Assembly (NCBI GenBank): GCA_033764075.1
Contig: JANRJH010000022.1
Location: forward strand, 62,001 to 126,000
DNA: 64,000 nucleotides
Origin: M3007 sp033764075
GTDB lineage: Bacteria; Bacteroidota; Bacteroidia; Chitinophagales; Saprospiraceae
Reading direction: 5' to 3'
Made by a program: the position numbers and the translations under genes. Of this stretch, positions 16,465 through 24,525 are shown piece after piece. How positions within the stretch are numbered: the first letter of the stretch is position 1; each line of letters begins with the position of its first letter. Under the pieces are notes generated by a model. It ran no database searches. It was not told the origin of the DNA and saw only the letters and a list, made by a program, of their open reading frames with translations.

Positions 16465-18615
16465 ATGAGTCGAATTGAACATTTTCAGTACGACAACCGG
16501 ATTGTCCGCGCCTTCGGTGTAGCGGCGTTCGTGTGGGGGCTGGTCGGCATGCTCGTAGGGCTTATCCTGGCGTTGCAGCTCATTTATCCCAATCTGAACT
16601 TTAGTCAGTACGGCATTCCGTACCTGACCTTCGGGCGTTTGCGCCCCCTGCACACCAATGCGGTGATTTTTGCTTTTGTCGGAAACGGCATCTTTACAGG
16701 GGTGTACTACTCCCTGCAGCGGTTGCTCAAGGCACGCATGTTCAGCAACGCGTTGTCGTGGACCCATTTCTGGCTGTGGCAGGTCGTTATATTGGGCGCA
16801 GCGCTTACCCTTCCGTTCGGTTTGACGACCAGTTCGGAGTATGCCGAGCTAATCTGGCCGCTGGACATCCTCATCACCCTCGTATGGGTCATTTTCGGGG
16901 TGAATATGTTCGGCACCATCCTCCAGCGCCGGGAAACACACTTGTATGTGGCCATCTGGTTTTACATTGCCACGTGGGTGACGGTTGCTGTGTTGCACAT
17001 CGTGCGCAGTTTTGAATTGCCCTACTCCCTGACGGCCAGCTACCCCCTGTTTGCCGGTGTTCAGGATGCTTTGGTGCAGTGGTGGTACGGCCACAATGCG
17101 GTTGCGTTCTTCCTGACCACCCCTTACCTGGGCATCATGTACTACTTCCTGCCCAAGGCCGCCAACCGGCCCGTGTACTCGTACCGCCTGTCGATCATCC
17201 ACTTCTGGGCACTGATTTTTATTTACATCTGGGCGGGCCCGCACCACTTGTTGTATTCGTCTACGCCCGATTGGGTGCAGTCGCTGGGTACGGTATTTTC
17301 CATCATGCTGATCGCGCCGTCGTGGGGTGGTATGCTGAACGGGTTGCTCACCTTGCGCGGCGCCTGGGACCGTGTGCGCCAGGATCCTGTGCTGAAGTTC
17401 ATGGTGGTGGCGGTGACGGCTTATGGCATGGCGACTTTTGAGGGACCCATGCTCTCCATCAAAACGGTGAACGCCATCAGCCACTTTACGGACTGGACGA
17501 TCGCCCACGTGCACGTCGGGGCCCTGGGCTGGAACGGCTTCCTGACGTTCGGCATGCTCTACTGGCTCTGGCCGCGCATGTACCGCACCAACCTGTATTC
17601 CACCAATTTAGCCAACATCCACTTCTGGCTCGGCACGCTCGGCATCATTTTTTATGCCGTTCCGCTGTACTGGGCCGGCTGGACGCAGTACTTCATGTGG
17701 CGCGAATTTACGCCGGAAGGCACCCTGGCCTGGGGCAACTTCCTGGACACCGTACTGCAGATCATGCCCATGTACGCCCTGCGGGTACTGGGCGGCACGT
17801 TATTCTTTGTCGGCGTAATTATCGGCGTGTACAACCTGGCGAAAACAGCCGCCCAGGGCACTTTTATGGCCAATGAAGACGCTGAAGCGCCTGCGTTGGA
17901 GCGCCGGGTCGTTCCCGCACTTGCCGGCGACCACTGGCACAAGTGGATCGAAAACCGCCCGATGCAGATGCTGCTGTGGAGCACCATTGCCATTTCGATT
18001 GGCGGCATCATCCAGATCGTCCCCATGGTATTCATCGAAAGCCAGGTGCCGAAGATCAGTTCCGTTACACCCTACACGCCGCTTGAACTGACGGGTCGCG
18101 ACATTTACATTCGCGAGGGTTGCGTTGGCTGCCACTCCCAGCAGATTCGCCCGTTCCGCGCCGAGACCGAGCGCTACGGCGAATATTCGAAGAGCGGCGA
18201 GTTCATTTACGACCGACCGTTCCTGTGGGGTTCCAAGCGCACGGGGCCTGATCTCGCCCGCGAAGGCGGCCGCTATCCCGACTCCTGGCACTACAACCAC
18301 ATGATTGATCCGCGCACCATGTCGCCGGGTTCCATCATGCCCCAGTACCCACTTCTCGCCGAAACGCCGCTCGACCTGAGCATGCTGCCCAAAAAGATCA
18401 CGGCGTTGCGCATGCTGGGCCATCCATACCCCAAAAATTTTGAGGACAAGGCCATCCTGAATGCGCAAAAACAGGCGAAAGAAATCGCCGATAACCTGAA
18501 ATCCCAGGGCATTGAGGACGAAGGCATGGAAAACACCGAAATGATGGCCATGATCGCTTACCTCCAGCGGTTGGGTACGGACATCAAGGCCGAAAAAACA
18601 GCAACGAAAGAATAA
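16465..18615 (+). CDS. ccoN: Fused cbb3 cytochrome c oxidase subunits I and II (CcoNO)
   Basis: A 716-residue fusion. Residues about 1-480 are the 12-helix heme-copper oxidase subunit I (CcoN). Histidines typical of the heme b, heme b3 and CuB ligands are seen in RPLHTNAVIF, WWYGHNAVAF, YIWAGPHHLLY and WTIAHVHVGALGWNG. Residues about 500-716 are CcoO, one transmembrane helix and a mono-heme c domain with Cys553-Val-Gly-Cys-His557. CcoN-CcoO fusion is the usual Bacteroidota arrangement. The complex is a high-affinity proton-pumping terminal oxidase in the inner membrane. The hairpin at 18620 follows the stop and may give partial termination. Confidence 0.96.
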   Translation: MSRIEHFQYDNRIVRAFGVAAFVWGLVGMLVGLILALQLIYPNLNFSQYGIPYLTFGRLRPLHTNAVIFAFVGNGIFTGVYYSLQRLLKARMFSNALSWTHFWLWQVVILGAALTLPFGLTTSSEYAELIWPLDILITLVWVIFGVNMFGTILQRRETHLYVAIWFYIATWVTVAVLHIVRSFELPYSLTASYPLFAGVQDALVQWWYGHNAVAFFLTTPYLGIMYYFLPKAANRPVYSYRLSIIHFWALIFIYIWAGPHHLLYSSTPDWVQSLGTVFSIMLIAPSWGGMLNGLLTLRGAWDRVRQDPVLKFMVVAVTAYGMATFEGPMLSIKTVNAISHFTDWTIAHVHVGALGWNGFLTFGMLYWLWPRMYRTNLYSTNLANIHFWLGTLGIIFYAVPLYWAGWTQYFMWREFTPEGTLAWGNFLDTVLQIMPMYALRVLGGTLFFVGVIIGVYNLAKTAAQGTFMANEDAEAPALERRVVPALAGDHWHKWIENRPMQMLLWSTIAISIGGIIQIVPMVFIESQVPKISSVTPYTPLELTGRDIYIREGCVGCHSQQIRPFRAETERYGEYSKSGEFIYDRPFLWGSKRTGPDLAREGGRYPDSWHYNHMIDPRTMSPGSIMPQYPLLAETPLDLSMLPKKITALRMLGHPYPKNFEDKAILNAQKQAKEIADNLKSQGIEDEGMENTEMMAMIAYLQRLGTDIKAEKTATKE

Positions 18616-18619
18616 ACAT

Positions 18620-18654
18620 CCGGGTTCAGGGTTCCTGCGGAGCCCTGAACCCGG
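18620..18654 (+). repeat. Perfect 12-bp stem hairpin after ccoNO
   Basis: CCGGGTTCAGGG (18620-18631) pairs with CCCTGAACCCGG (18643-18654) around an 11-base loop. There is no T-run, so it may be an mRNA-stabilising or repeat-family hairpin. A sister copy sharing GGTTCAGGGTTCCTGCG follows ccoP at 19873. Confidence 0.65.
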
Positions 18655-18669
18655 AACAACCACTAAAAT

Positions 18670-18828
18670 ATGTACAAGTACCTCCTTCAATCCATCGACG
18701 GCCTGCACTGGTTTGGAACCGTGGCCTTGTTGCTGTTCTTCACGGTATTTTGCATCGTACTGTGGCGCTCCTTTACTGGTCGCGGAGAAGAGATGCAACG
18801 CATGGCCGAACTTCCACTAAAGGACTAA
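18670..18828 (+). CDS. ccoQ: CcoQ-like small cbb3 oxidase subunit
   Basis: A 52-residue protein: one transmembrane helix (HWFGTVALLLFFTVFCIVL, about residues 12-31) then a short basic cytoplasmic tail (WRSFTGRGEEMQRM). Size, topology and position between ccoNO and ccoP match CcoQ, which stabilises the oxidase. It is short and easily missed. The ATG at 18670 follows the 3' end of ccoNO by 54 bases. Confidence 0.85.
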   Translation: MYKYLLQSIDGLHWFGTVALLLFFTVFCIVLWRSFTGRGEEMQRMAELPLKD

Positions 18829-18869
18829 GCCGGCTCATTTTCTTCATTGTCAACCCACTTTTTTTCAAT

Positions 18870-19847
18870 ATGAAACCGGGAAAATATTTTTTTGCATCCC
18901 TCCTGACCGTCTCCGCACTCACCCTGTGGGGGCAGGATGCCACCACCGCTGCGGCCTCTGCTGATGCAGGCGCCTCGGTAGACATGCTGCCCAGGATCAT
19001 GACCTATGTGCTGGTTTCCTGTGCTGCACTGCTCTTCATCGCCACGATGTACTTCGTCGTTCGGGTGAACCAATTCTTGTATAAACGCGTCATGGCCCTG
19101 GAGGCCGCCAAAAGCGGCGTAACCCTGGCCGAACTGGCGACTGCCACCGGAGCGCCGACGGAGTCTTTCTGGACCCGTATGCGCAAGCAGTACTGGGAAA
19201 ATGCCGTGCCCATCGATCGAGAGCACGAAATTATGTCGCACCACGACTTTGACGGCATCCGGGAGCTGGACAACAGCCTGCCGCCGTGGTGGGTGAATAT
19301 GTTCATCCTGACGGCCATCTGGGCGGCCATATTCATGTTCTACTACCACTTCGGTGGCGGCGGCCCCTCACAGAGCGAATACTACGAGATGGAAATGGAG
19401 CAGGCCAAAAAACAGCAGGCCATCGCGCTGGCCGGCCAGTCCAACGCCGTAGATGAAGCCAGCGTAACAATGCTCGCCGACGCTTCCGCCCTGGGCGAGG
19501 GAGAGTTGATCTTTAAAAACAGTTGCGCTTCCTGTCACGGGCAGGCCGGCGAGGGCGGCATTGGCCCCAACCTCACCGACCAGCACTGGATACACGGAGG
19601 CGGCATCAAAAACGTGTTCAAAACCGTCAAATACGGCGTACCGGAAAAGGGCATGATCGCCTGGTCGGCCCAGCTCAAACCGGCCGACATGCAAAAAGTC
19701 TCCAGTTATATCCTCACCCTGGCGGGCACTAACCCGCCCAATGCCAAGGAGCCGCAAGGGGAAATCTGGAAAGAAGAAGGAACAGCACCCGTGACCGATT
19801 CAACTGCGGTGGCCGCTCCGGACAGCGGGGCCATAGGGTCGCTGTAA
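18870..19847 (+). CDS. ccoP: cbb3 oxidase diheme-family subunit III (CcoP), single visible heme site
   Basis: A 325-residue protein with a signal-like N-terminus (about residues 1-23), a transmembrane helix (about 40-62), a cytoplasmic loop, a second helix (about 145-165, WWVNMFILTAIWAAIFMFYYHF), and a periplasmic cytochrome c domain with Cys219-Ala-Ser-Cys-His223. Only one CxxCH is present, whereas proteobacterial CcoP has two; the one-heme form is common in Bacteroidota. It passes electrons to CcoO. The ATG at 18870 begins a signal-like peptide; the in-frame ATG at 18750 overlaps ccoQ and was rejected. Confidence 0.92.
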   Translation: MKPGKYFFASLLTVSALTLWGQDATTAAASADAGASVDMLPRIMTYVLVSCAALLFIATMYFVVRVNQFLYKRVMALEAAKSGVTLAELATATGAPTESFWTRMRKQYWENAVPIDREHEIMSHHDFDGIRELDNSLPPWWVNMFILTAIWAAIFMFYYHFGGGGPSQSEYYEMEMEQAKKQQAIALAGQSNAVDEASVTMLADASALGEGELIFKNSCASCHGQAGEGGIGPNLTDQHWIHGGGIKNVFKTVKYGVPEKGMIAWSAQLKPADMQKVSSYILTLAGTNPPNAKEPQGEIWKEEGTAPVTDSTAVAAPDSGAIGSL

Positions 19848-19872
19848 ATAAAATACGCGATGGCAGGATCGG

Positions 19873-19920
19873 GGTTCAGGGTTCCTGCGCATGGAATCCT
19901 GAACCTTGAACCGTTTTTTT
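19873..19920 (+). terminator. Hairpin with T-run after ccoP
   Basis: The 13-base arm at 19873-19885 (GGTTCAGGGTTCC) pairs with 19893-19905 with one mismatch, and a run of seven T residues lies at 19914-19920. It is probably a full or partial terminator separating ccoNOQP from ccoGH. It shares its first half with the hairpin at 18620. Confidence 0.55.
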
Positions 19921-19951
19921 AATCTGTTCATCATTTTTTATTGATTCATCC

Positions 19952-21445
19952 ATGAAACAAGAATCACCACTCTTCTATGAAGAAGTGATCGACGATACCG
20001 AAGAATACCGGGACAAGATAGCCACGGTGGATGCCGAGGGCAAACGGGTATGGCTGTATCCGAAAAAGCCCCGGGGGTGGTTCTATTCTGCCCGCACCCT
20101 TATCAGTTTCGTTTTCCTGGTCGTGTTCCTCGTTATGCCCTTCATCAAGGTAAACGGGGAGCAGTTTTTGCTTTTTAACGTCCTGAAACGCAAGTTTGTG
20201 CTCTTTGGCATCTTGTTCACGCCCCAGGACTTCCACCTGTTTGTGCTGGCTATGCTCACGTTTATCGTGTTCATCATCCTGTTCACAGTGGTTTACGGCC
20301 GCCTGTTCTGCGGATGGGTGTGCCCGCAAACGGTGTTTATGGAAATGTTTTTCCGTAAAATTGAGTACTGGATCGACGGCGATGCCAATGCACAACGCAA
20401 ACTGGACCAGGCCCCCTGGAACGCCGACAAGATTCGTAAGCGGGCGCTGAAATACGGCATTTTTTACGTTATTTCGGTGATTGTGGCCAACTACTTCCTG
20501 GCCTACATCATTGGCATGGACGAGGTGCTCGGCATCATTTCCGAACCAGTGACCCAAAACCTGGGCGGATTCATCGCCATGTTGGTGTTCTCCTTCGTTT
20601 TCTTTTTTGTATTTGTCTGGTTGCGCGAACAGGTGTGCACCACCATCTGCCCCTACGGTCGCCTGCAGGGTGTTTTGCTGGTCAAAGACAGCATTGTGGT
20701 GGCCTACGACTTTGTCCGCGGCGAACCCAGAGGGAAACTCCAAAAACAAAAAGCTGCGTCGGCCAATGGCACAGGTTTCGCCGCAGCAACGGTCGAAAAC
20801 CCGGTCGAATCCATCCGAAAAGCAGCCAAACCCCAGGGCGATTGCATCGACTGCAAGCTCTGCATCGCGGTGTGCCCCACGGGCATCGACATCCGCGACG
20901 GCACCCAGCTCGAATGCACCAACTGCACCGCCTGCATAGACGCCTGCGATGCCGTGATGGACAAGATCAGCAAACCCCGGGGCCTCATCCGCTACGACTC
21001 CATGTCGGGCATCGAGTCCGGAAACCGCCGCCTCTTCACCCCACGCGTACTCGCGTACACCGCCATCCTGGTCGGCCTGCTGTCGCTTGACGTATTCCTG
21101 CTCGCCAACCGGGGCGTGGTGGAATCCATCATCCTGCGTTCGCCCGGGCAACTGTACCAAAAACGCGACGACAACCACATCAGCAACCTGTACACCTATC
21201 AGATCATCAACAAATCGACGCAGGAACTCCCGATTGAACTCCGGACAACCACACCCGGCGCACAACTGGAGGTGGTGGGACAGGCCATTGCGCCCATCGC
21301 CAAGGGAGCCAAAGCACAGGGTGCCTTTTTCCTAATCCTCCCCTCCGAAAAGGTCGATGGCCGAAAAACATCCGTCGTGATTGAGGTCTACTCCAACGGG
21401 AAAAAGATCGATGAGGTGAAAACGAACTTTATGGGACCCAAGTGA
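19952..21445 (+). CDS. ccoG: Cytochrome oxidase accessory ferredoxin-like protein CcoG (RdxA/FixG)
   Basis: A 497-residue membrane ferredoxin. There is an N-terminal cytoplasmic segment, five to six transmembrane helices (about 45-235) including the FCGWVCPQTVFMEMFFRKIEYW hallmark (over two segments), then two 4Fe-4S motifs near residues 290-330 (CIDCKLCIAVCP, then CTNCTACIDACD). A last helix and a periplasmic immunoglobulin-like FixG C-terminal domain (about 380-497) follow. CcoG proteins act in copper reduction during cbb3 assembly. Upstream is the terminator-like hairpin at 19873. Downstream lies a 154-base repeat-rich gap. Confidence 0.95.
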   Translation: MKQESPLFYEEVIDDTEEYRDKIATVDAEGKRVWLYPKKPRGWFYSARTLISFVFLVVFLVMPFIKVNGEQFLLFNVLKRKFVLFGILFTPQDFHLFVLAMLTFIVFIILFTVVYGRLFCGWVCPQTVFMEMFFRKIEYWIDGDANAQRKLDQAPWNADKIRKRALKYGIFYVISVIVANYFLAYIIGMDEVLGIISEPVTQNLGGFIAMLVFSFVFFFVFVWLREQVCTTICPYGRLQGVLLVKDSIVVAYDFVRGEPRGKLQKQKAASANGTGFAAATVENPVESIRKAAKPQGDCIDCKLCIAVCPTGIDIRDGTQLECTNCTACIDACDAVMDKISKPRGLIRYDSMSGIESGNRRLFTPRVLAYTAILVGLLSLDVFLLANRGVVESIILRSPGQLYQKRDDNHISNLYTYQIINKSTQELPIELRTTTPGAQLEVVGQAIAPIAKGAKAQGAFFLILPSEKVDGRKTSVVIEVYSNGKKIDEVKTNFMGPK

Positions 21446-21599
21446 ATGCGGAATGCGGAATGCGGAATAACAACACGCTTGGGTTCACCAGGTAGCAAGC
21501 AAAAAAGACCGCGTAGCGGTCAAACATGAATAACCCTGGATGAAATCCGGGGACCGGGACCGGGACCGGGGGCAGTGAGTACACTAAAACAAAAATAAA
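21446..21599 (+). repeat. Repeat-rich gap between ccoG and ccoH
   Basis: It contains three direct copies of GAATGCG(GAAT) at 21444-21468, a short hairpin GACCGC/GCGGTC (21507-21521), the dispersed palindrome at 21527-21552 (inverse copy of 10652-10677), and four GGGACC-type repeats at 21549-21572. No gene is seen. Confidence 0.6.
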
Positions 21600-22046
21600 A
21601 TGAACTGGGGATACGGAATTACCATCGTTTACGGCGTTTTTGTCGTCGCCATGCTCGGCGCAGTGATCGCCTCAACACAGCATGACCCGGGATTGGTCAG
21701 CAAGGACTATTACAATCTCGATTTGAACTACCAGGCGCACTTCGACAAAAAGCAGAATGCGGCGGACATGGCCGTCCCCCTGGCGGTTCGGTATGAAGCG
21801 GGCAGCGGGGATATTGTGATTGTGTTTCCGTCCGATATGTCGGTGGCGCGGGGCAGCATCCAGTTCCGCCGCACATCTACCACCAAGGATGACTACCTGT
21901 ACACCCTGCCCGCCATTCCGGCGGGCCAGGAGTTGCGCATTCCGGCTGCCGGCATGGCGGAGGGGCGCTGGCTTATGGATGTGGATTGGACCAGTACCGG
22001 CAAGGACTACTTTTTTGCCACTTCTGTGGCGGTTTTTCCAACCTGA
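21600..22046 (+). CDS. ccoH: FixH/CcoH family protein
   Basis: A 148-residue protein with one N-terminal transmembrane helix (GYGITIVYGVFVVAMLGAVI) and a periplasmic beta-rich domain. HDPGLVSKDYYNLDLNYQAHFDKKQNA is split by the motif YY-x-LDL-x-YQ that marks the FixH family. FixH/CcoH helps cbb3 maturation. The predicted start is ATG at 21600, and it lies between ccoG and the TauE/SafE-like gene, as in other Bacteroidota cbb3 clusters. Confidence 0.88.
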   Translation: MNWGYGITIVYGVFVVAMLGAVIASTQHDPGLVSKDYYNLDLNYQAHFDKKQNAADMAVPLAVRYEAGSGDIVIVFPSDMSVARGSIQFRRTSTTKDDYLYTLPAIPAGQELRIPAAGMAEGRWLMDVDWTSTGKDYFFATSVAVFPT

Positions 22047-22066
22047 TCATGTAAAAAGCGCCTGAG

Positions 22067-22756
22067 GTGTTCTGGTATGCTTTCGTTTTGGGGCTCGCCG
22101 GCAGTCTGCACTGTGCCGGCATGTGCGGTCCGCTGATGCTCGCCATTCCGCTGCCCTTTTCGGCACGGTGGCAGGCGGCCGGGCATGCGCTTACCTATCA
22201 AACGGGACGGATCCTGACATACACCTTGCTGGGTGCTTTATTTGGTTTGTTGGGCAAAGGGATTGCCGTGGCGGGCTTTCAGCAGGCAGTGTCGGTCGGG
22301 GCCGGGCTGGCGATGATTGCTGCGGCCTTGTTCGCCCTGAAATGGGAACAAGCGGTGCTCCGGCTGCCCGGTCTGCAGACGCTTGCGCAGCGGGTACAGA
22401 TCACCATGGGCCGGTTGCTGCGCGACCACCCTGGGCGTTCGGCGTTTACCCTGGGTTTGCTCAACGGGTTGGTTCCCTGCGGGCTGGTTTATGCAGCAGT
22501 GGCAGGCGCCATCAGCACATTCGGAGGTTGGGAAGGCGCCTTGTTCATGTTGCTCTTCGGGTTGGGCACCCTACCCTTGTTATTTGCCCTGATGCTCAGC
22601 GGCAGCCGGCTTGCCCCGGGGGTACGCCGCAAGTTTCAGATGGCGCAACCGCTGGTATTGTTGGTGGCCGGCGGATTGCTGCTTTACCGGGGCCTGCATT
22701 TGGATTTATCCCTTTTCCTGTCGGCGGTGCCGCCTGCAGAGATGGAGTGCCACTGA
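22067..22756 (+). CDS. TauE/SafE-like (DsbD_2-type) membrane protein of the cbb3 cluster
   Basis: A 229-residue integral membrane protein with six predicted helices. The first carries GSLHCAGMCGPLML, the conserved H-C-x-GMCGP signature of the small TauE/SafE-like family found next to cbb3 genes. A second internal repeat contains GLLNGLVPCGLVY. This pairing of Cys-bearing repeats resembles DsbD-type electron or metal carriers, so a role in copper delivery to the oxidase is likely but unproven. The start is GTG at 22067, since no in-frame ATG lies nearby. It is the last gene of the cluster. Confidence 0.78.
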   Translation: MFWYAFVLGLAGSLHCAGMCGPLMLAIPLPFSARWQAAGHALTYQTGRILTYTLLGALFGLLGKGIAVAGFQQAVSVGAGLAMIAAALFALKWEQAVLRLPGLQTLAQRVQITMGRLLRDHPGRSAFTLGLLNGLVPCGLVYAAVAGAISTFGGWEGALFMLLFGLGTLPLLFALMLSGSRLAPGVRRKFQMAQPLVLLVAGGLLLYRGLHLDLSLFLSAVPPAEMECH

Positions 22757-22929
22757 CATCATTTAGGTGATTTTGCTGTATTGACAAGGCGGCCGGGTAT
22801 GGGTCGAAGGGAAAAAAATGGAATGGGTCGGTTTTTCTGCGCCGTTGGTCGGTTGACCGGTGCATCCGATGCAAGCTTTTTTCATTTTTGCAGTTCACAT
22901 TGTCAGGTATACATCAATCACCAACACGC

Positions 22930-23475
22930 ATGCTCACTACCAAGTCGCTTTTTTCGGCCGACGGTCTCGACGACCGCAGCCTGGAGTTTTTAGTTGCCGC
23001 CATTGAACGGAACAACCTGCCGGGATTTGACTACTTCGAGTTCAAAAGGGCAGTGGTCAATCTCCTTCAAATGCAACTGGATGAGGCTACTGCTTTCAAG
23101 AGTGCATTTACCACGGCGGCAACTGTCGGGCTGACCAAGGAAAAATTGGTTGAAACCGCCAACTATTACCGGGATCTGTTGTCGAAGGAAAAAGCGCAAT
23201 TTGAGGAAGCCCTTGCCGGCCAGAACCAGTCGCGGATACTGAGCCGCCAGGCGGAAATCCAGCGTTTACAGGATCAGGTGGAACGCCACAAGGCCGAGAT
23301 CAGCCGCCTGCAGGATGAAATTGGCGGATACCTGAACGACATTGAATCCGCCCAGTCCTCCATTAAAAACGACTCGGAAAAACTGGAAAAGGCGCAGAGC
23401 CAATTCGAAAAGGCCCATCAGGCGGTACTGCTGCACATTGAAGGCGACATAGAGCGCATTCACAAGCATCTGTAG
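22930..23475 (+). CDS. Coiled-coil protein, first gene of a two-gene unit
   Basis: A 181-residue soluble protein. Residues 1-75 are helical and globular (SLEFLVAAIERNNLPGFDYFEFKRAV), and residues about 90-175 form a long coiled coil rich in Gln, Glu and Lys. No signal peptide. It sits 37 bases before a membrane coiled-coil gene and probably shares its transcript. The pair recalls PspA/IM30-like membrane-stress proteins by layout only; I recognise no specific family. The ATG at 22930 was chosen over the one at 22888, which adds 14 residues with an unlikely sequence. Confidence 0.65.
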   Translation: MLTTKSLFSADGLDDRSLEFLVAAIERNNLPGFDYFEFKRAVVNLLQMQLDEATAFKSAFTTAATVGLTKEKLVETANYYRDLLSKEKAQFEEALAGQNQSRILSRQAEIQRLQDQVERHKAEISRLQDEIGGYLNDIESAQSSIKNDSEKLEKAQSQFEKAHQAVLLHIEGDIERIHKHL

Positions 23476-23512
23476 TGCTTACATTTGCAGAAAGGACGAA
23501 CGACACCCACAC

Positions 23513-24487
23513 ATGAGCACCAAATCATTTTGGCAACGACCGGAAGGCATCACCGGGGCGGTTTTTATGCTGGCCCTCGCGGCGGGCGGCGGGTATCTGC
23601 TGTACCGGGGCCTGCCCCTGCTGATCGAGCTGGCCCAAAACACCCTTTACCTGGCAGGTCTTATGGCAGCGCTGGCGGGCATAGTGTACATGGTGCTCGA
23701 CCCGAACATGCGCAACCTCATCTGGTACCTGTACAAGTCGGCCATGCGGGGCATCACCGGGGTGTTTGTCAAGATAGATCCGATTTCCATCCTGAAGTCC
23801 TACATCAAAGACCTGGAAAAAAACCTGCGCAACCTCAGCAAGCAGATCGGCCAGCTGCGCGGCCAAATGCGCCAGTTGAAAGGAATCATGGATACCAATC
23901 AGGAGGACATCCGGAAAAATATGCAACTGGCCCAGCAGGCACAACAGACGGGAGACGAAAAAACGCTGACGCTTTCCGCCCGCAAAGCCGGACGCCTTCA
24001 GGAGGCCAATGCCAAATATGAGGTGCTGTTCGGCAAGATGGAGGGCCTCTACCGAATGCTCACCCGCATGTACGAGAACTCGGAAATCATGCTGGAAGAC
24101 ACGCGCGACCAGGTCATGATCAAAGAACAGGAATATAAAGCCATACATGCCGGACACAGCGCGATCCGGTCCGCGCAGTCCATCCTGAAAGGCGACCCCG
24201 ACCAGCGGGCCATGTTCGACATGGCACTGGAACAAATGGCCGAGGACGTGAGCCAGAAGGTTGGCGAAATGGAGCGGTTTATGGATACCAGCAAAAACCT
24301 CATGGACAGCATCGACCTGCAAAAAGGCGTGTTTGAGGACGAGGGCATGCGTATGCTGGAGGAATGGCAAGGCTCATCGCCCCTGCTGGCCAAACCGGAC
24401 AGGAAAAAGGATGAAAAACTGGACCTGAATGCGCCGCGCAAGGAGGTACTCCGGGACGAGAACGACTACGACAGGCTGTTTGATTAA
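23513..24487 (+). CDS. Membrane-anchored coiled-coil protein, second gene of the unit
   Basis: 324 residues. Two hydrophobic helices come first (about 15-33 and 42-62), followed by a long helical coiled-coil region (about 95-270; ISILKSYIKDLEKNLRNLSK, IGQLRGQMRQLKGIM) and an acidic C-terminal tail. The long helical rod after an IDPISILKSYIKDLEKNL start is reminiscent of PspA-family proteins, though here it is tethered by transmembrane helices. I would test for homology to PspA/Vipp1 or to toxic-anion-resistance proteins. The gene converges on the lipoprotein gene ending at 24526. Confidence 0.65.
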   Translation: MSTKSFWQRPEGITGAVFMLALAAGGGYLLYRGLPLLIELAQNTLYLAGLMAALAGIVYMVLDPNMRNLIWYLYKSAMRGITGVFVKIDPISILKSYIKDLEKNLRNLSKQIGQLRGQMRQLKGIMDTNQEDIRKNMQLAQQAQQTGDEKTLTLSARKAGRLQEANAKYEVLFGKMEGLYRMLTRMYENSEIMLEDTRDQVMIKEQEYKAIHAGHSAIRSAQSILKGDPDQRAMFDMALEQMAEDVSQKVGEMERFMDTSKNLMDSIDLQKGVFEDEGMRMLEEWQGSSPLLAKPDRKKDEKLDLNAPRKEVLRDENDYDRLFD

Positions 24488-24525
24488 CCAATCCTTGTTT
24501 GTTTCGAGATCTACATGCCGAAACC

